DNA of 64,000 bases, from positions 43,699,659 through 43,763,658 of the forward strand of contig NC_067283.1 in the NCBI RefSeq assembly GCF_020740795.1, in the 5' to 3' direction. The position numbers were made by a program, and so were the translations under genes. Numbering within the stretch: position 1 is the first letter of the stretch; every line of letters starts with the position of its first letter. The notes beneath the pieces were generated by a model, which was not told where the DNA came from, did no database searches, and saw only the letters and a program-made list of their open reading frames with translations. The DNA is from Apus apus (Eukaryota; Chordata; Aves; Apodiformes; Apodidae). Shown in pieces: positions 11,127 to 19,573 of the stretch.

Positions 11127-14100
11127 TCTGTGCCTTCTGTGCCTTCGGCGCCTTCTCCGACTTTGGCGCCTTCTCTCGCTTCTCTGACTTCGGCTTCTCT
11201 GACTTCTCCGGCTTCTCTGACTTCTCCGGCTTCTTGCCTTTCTTGGAAGCCAACTTCTGGAGCTTCTTCATTTCATGCTTGATAATCCTGTTTCTCTGTA
11301 TAAAAGGAAAATGTTTACCATTCATCAGAACGAAACCAGCAACTGCTCAAATATTACGCCTTAACTTCAATTCCAAGCTTTCAGATTCCGCCCTTTTTGA
11401 TAATCACCCTTTGCTAAACTACTGTGTTTATACTACACAGTCAAAAGACTTACCATGCACTACATTTGAAGTGCCAAATTCCACCTAAAACTGTTCTGAT
11501 CTACCAAGTGGACCATCACCATTCTGGCTGGTAATGCCGTACTTCACGTATAATGACTTTTCGCTATAGAATGAAACACTAACAGCAACCCACCAAGAGC
11601 ATCTGGGTTCATCAGCAGGGAATTCCTTCCTCAGCTGTAACTTGGGAGGACTGACCCACAGCTCGTGTGTGTCAGTCTGACCCACTACTGAAAAGGAAGT
11701 GGCAGCCAAAGCAGCATGAAAAATTCAAGGCATTCACACACTTTGTGTCACTTCATAACCCAAGCAAGCTACAAAAGTAAGGCTACTAACAACTCTATGT
11801 GATCTGAAAGTGAAAGCTACAAGCATTAATCACGCACACCCCCCAAAAAAAACCACCAAAACTCTTAAACACTTACCATTCTCTTTGCTTTCATAACCTT
11901 GTAGCGATCGAAGTCAGTCATTTTGGCTTTCTGTTTGAAAAGAATAAATTATGAAGCTCTGGTAAATACATACGCAAGCAGGAAAACTCAGTATTTCAAA
12001 GCATTCCACAATACGTGAACAAGTAATTCTGGTCATCTCCAAACTAGGTTTAGCTGCACATCTGGAACTAGTTCACTATATAATGCCTTTGCTGGGAAGC
12101 GATGGTGCAGGGAAAAGGTAGTTATAGAGATGACTGCACAAAATTATGCTGTTAAAACATATATAGTAAGTTGAAGCTGATCGAAAGTAACTTTTAAAAA
12201 TCTATGCCCTTTCTTTCTTTAATCTGCAATTGAAAACACCCAGTTTATTAGATTTCACCTCATTTTAGTAGGCAGAAGCAGTACAACGTGTATTATTTAT
12301 CCAGTGAAAAACTGCACCTTTTCCCGGGCTTCAATCTTCTTTGCCCATCTTGTTGCTGCCCATTTTTCATTGATATTTTCCTTCTCCCAGGCAAGTCGCA
12401 CACACTTCTGACGAGCACTGCGTTAGAAGAGTCACCAAAATACAGTCACAGTCTTTACAAAAAAAGGTTCTCTCTGATGCTGGCCCACTGGATTCCAAAC
12501 AAGGGATTATTATCTTTCTACATTACTTCACGCACTTACATAAAGTCAATGCCACAAACATCTGTGGCCAAATTAACATTTTCCTTGCAAATGGTTTCCT
12601 AGGACAGAACAATGGGTGACCCAGAAGACATACTCACATGCTATTCCTAGCACTGCTTCAGAATCAGAAAGGCAGTAACTTTTGTTTCTAAATTACCAAA
12701 ACTCATATACTAAGCTAAAGAGAACAGAGTGAGTTCAGCCTCCTACAATTCCAGTGCAGTTCTGCACGCAGAGCAGATATTTAATGTCTGAAGGAGACCT
12801 AATCAGTAGCAAAAGGCTGCACGGAATGTACTGCAACTGCTTCCCCCACACCATCCACCCCACAACTCTCTTCAAGTTGCCTCAGCCAGTGTATTACCAG
12901 CCAGTAATGGTAATGAAAACTTCAATGTATTCAACTATGTTAACAGGGTCAGCCAAGCTTTTACTGGGCACACATGCTCATTCACTGACTTAATGTTGTA
13001 TGAACTTTATATTCAGCAAGCATCAGATCACAAAGTCACCAAGTAGAAGCCTGTTTTCACACAGGTAAAACAAAACCTGCCAACAACTCACCTGTGTGGG
13101 AACTTGAGGACAAAGTCAGTCAGCTGCATGCACTTGAAGGGCATTGCCTGCCTTCTGACACCGCTGCAGGGGCCATCAACCAGTGCCTGAAAAAAAGAAA
13201 ACAATGTGAGCACTTTGTGGCAGTTTTCCCATCACTATTTCATAGAATCATAGAACTATTCATGTTGGAAAGGACCCTTGGGATCACTGAGTCCAACTAT
13301 CATCCCTACTCTACAAAGTTCTCCCCCAAACCATATCCACCACCAACACATCCAAAGGACCCTTAAACACATCCAGGGACAGTGACTCAACCACCTCCCT
13401 GGGCAGCCTATTCCAGTATCTAACCACTCTTTCTGTGAAAAAAAAATTTCCTGATGTCCAGTCTAAACCTGCCCTGTTGCAGCTTGAAGCCATTCCCTCT
13501 TGTTCTGTCACTAATTACCTGTGAAAAGAGACCAGCACCGACCTCTCTACAGTGACCTTTCAGGTAGATGTAGAGACTGATGAGGTCTCCACTCAGCCTC
13601 CTCTTCCTCAAACTAAACATTCCCAGCTCCTTCAAGAGTTCTTCATAAGATTTATTCTCTAGGCCCTTCACCAGCTTTGTTGCCCTCCTCTGTACTCACT
13701 CCAGCACCTCGATATCTCTCTTGACTTGAGGTGCCCAAAACTGGACACAACACTCCATACTTGCATATTTGATTTAGCCAGCAGCTTCCTAACAATGAAC
13801 AGTATATTGACAACAGTGGTCCAAAATTGAAATAAAACATTATGCAGACATAACCTGAGACTGTTAAGTCACGTGCAAACAACCTAAGCTTTACAGAAAG
13901 AATTTTAAAGTCTCACCATTGTCCTTGGGGGAAAAAAACAAATAACTAAAAAGCATGCAGAACTAAGATGATACACTGCATCTTTTTCAGGAATACTACA
14001 CAAAAACAGTCCCCTAGCCCAAACATTTCTTTAAACATACATTAATGCCATTCTGTTTGTAAATTTTAGACTCCAACTGACATCACTTGTCCACTTCTGC

Positions 14101-15079
14101 TCCTAGGCAACACAGCAGGGGGGAATATATCACTTGCCAGCAAAGAAAAGCTTGCTACTGGAAGTTTAAAATGCAACAGCTGTCAATCTTTTTGTCAATT
14201 GCTTATTTCTTAAAAAAAAAATATCTATGAACAAAAGAATTTCCTTTAAAATCGATGCACTCTCAGCAGACCAGCTTCTCCTGAGGCAGGAAGGAGAAAA
14301 CCAAGGCACAGCACTCGCAGCTTACCCTGTTTTGGTCAATAACATCCACAATGGCCACCAGCTTGCCAGCGTGGGGCCCGAAGGAGATGAAGGCAACTCT
14401 GCCGATCTCGACGAAGCGTTTGAAGACCTGGGAGCAGCGAGCAGTGACAGGAATGAGGCGAAAATACACCCGAGGCCGTGGCCAGCTTCAAGTCCCTCCC
14501 CGCACCCCTCGCACCAGGGGGAAGAGCCCGCAGGAGGGCCCTGAAACCCTCCTCCCCAGCCCCGGCCCCGCGCGGATGTGGCGGGCGGGTCGAGGAAGAG
14601 GCGCTGGGGAGAAGCACCGAGCCCCGGGGGCCGCCGAGGGCCGCCAGCAGCCACGCCGGCCCCGGCCCTGCCCCGCAGCACGGCCCTGGCACCGCAACAC
14701 GGCCCTGACCCCGCAACACGGCCCTGACCCCGCAACACGGCCCTGACCCCGCAACACGGCCCTGGCCCCGCAACACGGCCCTGGCCCCGCAACAAGGCCC
14801 TGGCCCCCAAACCGGCCCGGCCCGACCCCTCCGCGCCCGCCCCGCTGCCGCACGCGGGGCCCGGCCGGCCCAGCACGGGCGAGGCGACCGCGGCTGTCCC
14901 CCTGCCGCCCGCCTCCCGGCGGCGCCGCGGCCGGGCCGGGCGCAGGCAGGCAGGCAGGGGCAGGGGCGGCGGGACGGGACGCGGGGAGCCCCGCAGGCCG
15001 CCCCCCGGGACGGGACGCGCCGGCCCGGCCCGGCCGCACGCACCATGATGGCCGCGGCCGCCGAGCAGAAAGGGAGGGG
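11121..15079 (-). CDS. RPL14: 60S ribosomal protein L14 (eL14), whole gene
   Basis: Six exons on the minus strand encode 175 aa; every intron is GT-AG. CDS joins 15046-15044, 14427-14326, 13186-13092, 12417-12318, 11930-11877 and 11295-11122. eL14 is a structural protein of the large ribosomal subunit. The N-terminal half is the conserved KOW/SH3-like fold ([23 protein letters not shown], then [17 protein letters not shown]), followed by the [21 protein letters not shown] core and the basic helix region ([22 protein letters not shown]). The last ~40 residues are a Lys/Ser/Glu/Pro repeat tail where the human protein (215 aa) has polyalanine and Ala/Lys/Pro/Gln repeats, which accounts for the shorter length. 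The 3' UTR is tiny because the poly(A) signal overlaps the stop. Promoter features (CpG island, pyrimidine-rich start) fit a housekeeping ribosomal protein gene. No frameshift or premature stop is seen, so this is the functional gene and not a retrocopy. Confidence 0.97.
11122..11295 (-). CDS. RPL14: RPL14 exon 6 and stop
   Basis: Encodes [15 protein letters not shown] followed by a repetitive, very basic tail ([19 protein letters not shown], then [18 protein letters not shown]) and TAA at 11124-11122. The tail DNA is built from roughly 18-bp imperfect repeats (gagaagtcagagaagccg-like), so its length may vary between alleles and species. Confidence 0.96.
   Translation of the reverse strand, partial: RNRIIKHEMKKLQKLASKKGKKPEKSEKPEKSEKPKSEKREKAPKSEKAPKAQKAQK
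11877..11930 (-). CDS. RPL14: RPL14 exon 5
   Basis: 54 bp, [18 protein letters not shown], with acceptor aacag| and donor gtaagt. This matches the conserved end of the eL14 globular region. Confidence 0.97.
12318..12417 (-). CDS. RPL14: RPL14 exon 4
   Basis: 100 bp encoding [19 protein letters not shown] and then [14 protein letters not shown]; acceptor cgcag|, donor gtgcag. The basic [15 protein letters not shown] segment is diagnostic for eL14. Confidence 0.97.
13092..13186 (-). CDS. RPL14: RPL14 exon 3
   Basis: 95 bp encoding [18 protein letters not shown] and then [13 protein letters not shown]. It ends in phase 2 (AG|T Ser completed by exon 4); donor gtgagt. Confidence 0.97.
13241..13758 (-). 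mobile_element. CR1 LINE 3' fragment inside RPL14 intron 2
   Basis: Antisense CR1 3' end beginning with the signature 'catagaatcatagaa' at 13241. Translated on the minus strand (13671-13320, with a frame change) it gives the CR1 tail '[21 protein letters not shown]' and '[15 protein letters not shown]'. The insertion has the same orientation as RPL14 and sits 55 bp upstream of the exon 3 acceptor without disrupting it. Confidence 0.94.
14326..14427 (-). CDS. RPL14: RPL14 exon 2
   Basis: 102 bp, 34 codons, from [10 protein letters not shown] to IVDVIDQNR, bounded by cag| and |gtaagc. It carries the highly conserved KOW-like segment. Confidence 0.97.
14671..14803. repeat. 19-bp GC-rich minisatellite, 7 copies
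   Basis: Seven tandem copies of a 19-bp unit (consensus ccccgcaacacggccctga) with only a few substitutions: copy 1 has an A-to-G, copy 2 begins 'cacc', copies 1 and 5-7 end 'ctgg', and copy 7 has aacaagg. It lies in RPL14 intron 1 within the CpG island. The repeat keeps several frames open and so produces long spurious ORFs on both strands. Confidence 0.95.
15044..15046 (-). CDS. RPL14: RPL14 exon 1 (coding part = ATG only)
   Basis: The minus strand reads gccatcATG|gtgcgt. The initiator codon is the last three bases of exon 1 and the donor follows directly. Splitting a gene right after the start codon is a known arrangement in several ribosomal protein genes. The next exon opens in frame with Val-Phe, matching the conserved N-terminus MVF. 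Confidence 0.92.
15061..15079 (-). promoter_or_regulatory. RPL14: RPL14 pyrimidine-rich start region (candidate 5'TOP)
   Basis: The minus strand reads cccctccctttctgctcgg, ending 15 nt before the ATG. Vertebrate ribosomal protein mRNAs start at a C within such an oligopyrimidine tract (5'TOP), which gives mTOR/LARP1-dependent translation. The exact cap site cannot be read from sequence. Confidence 0.6.
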
Positions 15080-15094
15080 CCGCCCCGGCGGCGG

Positions 15095-15101
15095 CCGGAA
15101 G
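15095..15101. promoter_or_regulatory. ETS/GABP-type site CCGGAAG
   Basis: CCGGAAG lies ~50 bp upstream of the RPL14 ATG, close to the presumed start site. ETS-family sites are common in CpG-island ribosomal protein promoters. Motif match only. Confidence 0.5.
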
Positions 15102-15118
15102 CCGCCCGCCAGATGCAG

Positions 15119-15217
15119 CGCGCATGCGCGGAGGCGGGGCGCTGCCGGCGCTGTGCGCATGCGCTGCGCTCCTCCCCCCGCCCCCCGCCGCTGGGGGTGC
15201 AGCGGTGCGCATGCGCA
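15119..15217. promoter_or_regulatory. Cluster of three NRF1-type palindromes
   Basis: Three copies of the NRF1 half-site palindrome (consensus YGCGCAYGCGCR): CGCGCATGCGCG at 15119-15130, TGCGCATGCGCT at 15154-15165 and TGCGCATGCGCA at 15206-15217. They fill the gap between the two divergent ATGs. NRF1 sites are typical of bidirectional CpG-island promoters of mitochondrial and growth genes. Confidence 0.75.
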
Positions 15218-15238
15218 GTGGCGGGCGGAGGGGCGGCC

Positions 15239-15732
15239 ATGGCGGAGGGTCTGTCCTTCCTTCTGGGGGCGGTGGGGGGAAACACCCCGCTCCCAGCCCT
15301 CCCGAGAGTCTTCCTTGCTGGCACGAAGGACAGCAAGTGAAAAGAAAAAAAAAGGCACTGGAGCAGTTTTAGACGGTGCGGACGTGTCGTGTAGGGGCTG
15401 AGGGGTCGTGAAGGTGGCAGCGAGGCCTCGGCTCCCTCGGGCGCTGCTGGAGGCCCCGGCCGGAGCGGCGTTACAGAACAGCATCGTGCTGCGGTTTGCA
15501 GCAGCGATACGTTGATACTTCTGTTAAACCAGTTATTTTTAAACACGGTCGAGGCCAAGTCAGTGGAAGGTGCTGGCTTCCGGATTCTTCCATCTTGCAG
15601 GGATCTGCAAAACCAGTGCTTTCGACTTTCCCCATTTACGCTAACATTACTCTCCAGTACTACTTAAATCTTGGTGTTTTTTTAGTGACCCTTGCATGGT
15701 TCATAGCAGACGTGCTCAAACATCAGCAGTGA
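15239..15732 (+). CDS. Candidate two-exon gene for a small single-pass membrane protein (unrecognised)
   Basis: I do not recognise this product. On the plus strand, divergent from RPL14, an ATG in excellent context (gcggccATGG) at 15239 begins MAEGLSFLLGA. It could splice at GCG|gtgggg (15271/15272) to an acceptor preceded by a pyrimidine-rich tract, cttccatcttgcag|GGATCTGC (15600/15601), in phase 0. Exon 2 (15601-15732) reads GSAKPVLSTFPIYA, NITLQYYLNLGVFLV, TLAWFIADVLKHQQ and stop. It contains one convincing transmembrane helix (about YYLNLGVFLVTLAWFIADVL). The product would be about 55 aa, in the size class of SMIM/OST4/TOMM-type microproteins. The exon 2 frame is open back to 15496 but has no ATG, so it needs an upstream exon; unspliced, the 15239 frame stops after 33 codons at 15340. 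A poly(A) signal follows at 16104. The donor choice is weakly supported and the whole model is inference. A pseudogene or lncRNA is possible. Confidence 0.4.
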
Positions 15733-16103
15733 CTGCGCTGGTGGCTCCCTGAACATCAGAGGGCAACACCTGCTCTGCATGACTTGCCTGCCTGCCTTTC
15801 TGCAGCTGGTAAGATGATAAACAACTGGAAGAGGCACCCAGACGTGGGCTGTGCAGTAACATCAAACACTGAAAACAATTCAAGGCTTAAAGCTCAAAAA
15901 CGTTTCCTCCCGTGAATACTCTTCTGAAAACGTACACTAGGCCTGCACAAGTGTTGCTGAGCACGTAAGTAGGCAACTGCCTTCCTCTTATTACACAAGA
16001 AAACCCCACTCTTAAGTATAGGCGAGCCCTTTTTGTGACAGTCTGCATTGCCATCTAAGTGAACATACATTGTTCCTGAAATAATCATTCAATTTAAAAA
16101 TTG

Positions 16104-16109
16104 AATAAA
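16104..16109 (+). terminator. Candidate poly(A) signal for the divergent plus-strand transcript
   Basis: AATAAA lies 372 bp after the stop of the candidate microprotein, followed by GT-rich sequence ('ttggggtatgattg', 'gtgttgttt'). It would give a ~0.9 kb locus ending well before the converging ENTPD3 3' end. Confidence 0.4.
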
Positions 16110-16251
16110 AATCTCCCTAAATTGGGGTATGATTGACTGTCATACTCAGTGTTGTTTACTTCTCTGCCCTCCTAACTGATCTTATCAATGCTGAATTACA
16201 GTACAAGTTACTGCTTTCTTCTGCCAAGTCTGCTTTAGAAGTTATCACTTC

Positions 16252-16282
16252 CCCACCCACCCCCCCCAATCCCCCCCCCCCC
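16252..16282. repeat. Poly(C) tract
   Basis: C-rich run (ccccacccacccccccccaa, then 14 C) between the two converging transcription units. It may form i-motif/G-quadruplex structures on the respective strands. Simple sequence only. Confidence 0.85.
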
Positions 16283-16892
16283 GGAATTGTCCATATCCAT
16301 TTCATTTCTCTCTTCTTTCTACTGATGGATTTATTTCCTGCTGCTTCACCACATACAGGGTTTTTTCATGTTGCATAATCCCATCCCTACTCCAAATGTT
16401 TGACAGTTCTTTTTCTAAAATACCTGTATCTCAACCTACTGTCTTTGATAACTGGGAATTGCTGCTTCTCTTTGGGATATAAGCTTTCAGTTTGACATTA
16501 TACTGGTGACACTTCAAGAAGCCCTAGAAAGTGTCAGTGTCCCCGACTGAAATGCCAACAGTGTTTAAAAGTTGTTTATGTGTGCTGTGTATATATTAAA
16601 AAAAAACCCAACAAACATAACAGAGAGTGGCTTGATTTTAACCACTAGAGTTTCCTTGCTAAGAACACAGATTCTGGAGATAAGCAGCAATTGTCTGTTC
16701 CAGAATCTCACAGGATCAGTTTCACACCATGCAAAGTTCCATCCACCAGGAAGGCATTTCAGAGATTTCCTGTCCCTCTGGTAAGAATAAACTATTACCA
16801 GGATGAAAACAATGTATTGGGAAAGAAAGGAAACAAGGAAACACATGGAAACACACACACAGAAACAGATACTTAGCTTTTCACAACTTGAT

Positions 16893-16898
16893 TTTATT
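16893..16898 (-). terminator. ENTPD3: Probable distal ENTPD3 poly(A) signal
   Basis: Minus strand AATAAA (plus: tttatt), followed ~30-50 nt downstream by a GU-rich element (tctgtttctgtgtgtgtg). This is a textbook cleavage site and would give ENTPD3 a ~2.4-kb 3' UTR. A second AATAAA at 18825-18820 lacks such a clear GU-rich element and may be an alternative site. Confidence 0.6.
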
Positions 16899-19339
16899 AA
16901 TCTTCATAAGCAGGCAGTAAGGAGTATAGAAAGATAAATAACCTAGTTTGTACACATTCCCAAATGCTGTTCTCTTCACTGGCCCTCCCAGAGATCTGTT
17001 CAGTTCTAGGTGACAGGATAGCCAGCTGATGACAGTACACCAGTTGACCTGGTTGTGACTCACACTTGGAAGAGGATCTGGATAGGGTTACTGAAACAAT
17101 CACCATCCCCACAGCCTCCCCTCCAGAAGTACCCACTACAGCCAAGGGAAGTCAAGCTGAATGCATGTCCAAGCAGTGTTTTTTTTACTGTGACACTGAG
17201 CCACAGCCATGGTGCTGCCTTGGAAGTAGCTAAGGCTGTGCCTGGCTGGCAGTCCAGGAGTTTCAGCTCTCCCAGATGAAACTGACAGGAGACACAAGAC
17301 TACGCAGGTGGGTATCCTGGTGATAATGGAGGGATATTATACACACAGGGAGAAGAGGGAACTACTGAAAAAAGATAATGGAAGGTGATTCATGGAGGGA
17401 AGGCATCTTTGAACAGATACTGGCTCTATCCAAGTACATCTGGAAGTATAAATTACTTTCAGTCACATGTTCTTTAGCTGCCATCTCTACAGAGACCAAC
17501 CTCTAAGCATGTTCCATTTGTGCAAAAAAGTCTGAATGGCCCTGCCATTCACAAACAACAACTAAATATTCCAGAAGACCGTTTTCCACAGAAATTTGGC
17601 AACTGAAGGAAACACTTTTAATGCTCTCATCCAACTGCCCTTTTTTTTTTTTTTTACCCTTAACTGCAGTTCCAGCTCCATCACACAAAAGATAAAGCTT
17701 TTATCTTACCTATGTAATGTCCATGCATTCTGAAGTAAATTTTAAGTTTTCTGAGATGTAACTTGAGTGCCACATAAAACTTGATCATCTTGTAATACCT
17801 TCTGCCTTATTTTAAGTACTGCTACTCCAGTACAACTGAAAGGATGTAGCAGTTGACCAACAAAAGGGACTGAGCCCTCACTGCTCATCCTCTTGAAAAA
17901 ATCACTAACTTTTTTTTTTTCCATTTAAAAATATAATTCCTTTCAAATTATCTATCAGCTGTGAAAAACAAAACAAAACAGAAGCCCAACCGCAATGAAA
18001 CCTGAAAGTAAGAAGGTGGTATACAAACAAAAGGCAGAAGTTGAAAACACTATTCACGGGTAAGGATACTGCCCATGGCTCTCCTAGCTCACAACCTAAT
18101 TGGGGAATAGGTGAAAAGTTGGGATGTAAAACACATTATGTGCCATTGGAATCCAACATGGTGCGGCTCCATGCGCCAAGGAGGACTGCCGTGGCACTGT
18201 GCACCCGGGAGGACTGACCAGCACCTGCCAACCTGCAGAGAGCTGGTCATGTAAAGTGGTCCCGTTCCAGCTCCCAGTGCTGCTGAAGGAACCCTGAGGC
18301 CAGGACACTGGAAAGGCTGAACAAGGCACTACTGCCATGACTGCAACTCCAGCCATGTGTTCCCAAACCCGCTACAGAAAGGGTGTTCTGCTGGCCTGCA
18401 GGCTGGCTCCTATTCCTCTCGGCCTTGGATGAAGGGCTTAACATGTTAGTGCTTCAGAAGGTTCTAGGTCTGAGACTTGACACAGACAGTTGAAATAATA
18501 CGCACATAACAAGTCAGTACTGACTGTGACTGTCTGAGATCAACCAGACTTGGGGAATACAGCTCAGTGTTTCAGTATGAGAACTTACAAAAAGTATTTA
18601 CGTGAAAGACTGAGAAAAGGACACTGAAAACTCTAGTGGCTTCTGGAGGTGACTGTGACACATTTAAATTTAGGCTCAGTTACTAAATCGTCAAAGCGTT
18701 TTGTTCCACCTTCAAAGCACATCTATAGCACAGAAGAGGCATTCTGAGATTGATCTCCATGGTACTGAAACACATAGCTCAGTTTCAAAATAGACTTCAA
18801 TGTCCAGAGGTGTTGGCAGTTTATTATACCTTTATGTGTAACCTTTCAGTTCCTGTCATTGCCCAGTACTTGTTCCAGTTCAAGAAATTAGATTTTGGGG
18901 GGGCTTTTAACATTGGCACTGCACACAAGAACAGCTAACATGTTCCTGCCTCCCACAAATCCTACCAACTTGTTTCATTTTAAGTGAAACAACCATCACC
19001 AGGATCAAATCCATCACCACTTCAGTTCACCAGTGAGCACAGAGTTAATGAAAAAATATAATAATACGTACCTGACAGGAAAAGGCTATTAAATCCTTAC
19101 CAAGTAAAGTGACTGTCTGCATTTTCTCTGCTCCATGCTGGACAAGCTAGTTTTACAGAAAGAGCTGTAAAAATATTTCAAAAGCCCTCCACCATAACTT
19201 AGATTCGTTTGTGTCTCATCTCTTTTTATGCTTCTGGTCCTGAAGTTTTTTTGCCTGTCTTTAATCTGCCCTCCATCTTTCAAAAATAAACTCCTACTTA
19301 ACAGTACTGCAACATTTTTTGTTTGGTCTTCAGTGAAGT
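16893..19339 (-). other. ENTPD3: Probable ENTPD3 3' UTR
   Basis: This stretch has no other gene signal. It runs from the ENTPD3 stop codon (19342-19340) to the best poly(A) signal. It includes a T15 tract at 17641-17655. The assignment is inferred from the absence of other features and the poly(A) site. Confidence 0.5.
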
Positions 19340-19573
19340 TCATTCTGGAATAAATACATGTTCAACATGACTGATGTTCTTCCGACTACGTGAGACAACA
19401 CACAGGTAAATAAGGAAGAGAAAACACATCAATGCTGTCGCTGTGAGGAAGATGAGGAGCCCAGCAAACAGAGAAGGCTTCAGAGGTAACTGGATCAGCT
19501 TGCCTTCTGCTGGAATCATGTTGGTGAGGCTTAGCATGTAACCGAGTGACCATCCAATACTGCTGTTACCAAC
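19340..19573 (-). CDS. ENTPD3: ENTPD3 last coding exon
   Basis: 78 codons including [21 protein letters not shown] is the most C-terminal conserved apyrase block. Next comes the C-terminal transmembrane anchor ([20 protein letters not shown] and IYLCVV), then a basic cytoplasmic tail [17 protein letters not shown]. Confidence 0.97.
   Translation of the reverse strand, partial: VGNSSIGWSLGYMLSLTNMIPAEGKLIQLPLKPSLFAGLLIFLTATALMCFLFLIYLCVVSRSRKNISHVEHVFIPE

Larger units (their letters stand above)
14480..15480. promoter_or_regulatory. RPL14: CpG island spanning RPL14 exon 1 and intron 1; bidirectional promoter
   Basis: About 1 kb of very GC- and CpG-rich DNA in an otherwise AT-rich window, centred on the RPL14 start. 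No TATA box is evident. ATGs diverge on the two strands, 15046 for RPL14 and 15239 on the plus strand, 193 bp apart. That geometry is typical of bidirectional promoters. Confidence 0.85.

Noticed and set aside
11057-11488. Plus-strand Phe/Ser/Gly-rich repetitive ORF ([10 protein letters not shown]-like)
   Set aside because: It is the antisense reading of the Lys/Glu/Ser/Pro repeat tail of RPL14 exon 6.
11296-13091. Intronic snoRNA in RPL14 introns 3-5
   Set aside because: Ribosomal protein introns often host snoRNAs, but I found no properly spaced C (RTGATGA) and D (CTGA) box pair on the minus strand. The one near-match (ctgatga around 11607) lacks the purine start.
14322-15558. Minus-strand open frames of 296-382 codons (Gly/Ala/Arg/Pro-rich)
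   Set aside because: They overlap RPL14 exon 2, the 19-bp minisatellite and the CpG island. High GC removes stop codons and the amino-acid composition simply mirrors that. They are shadows.
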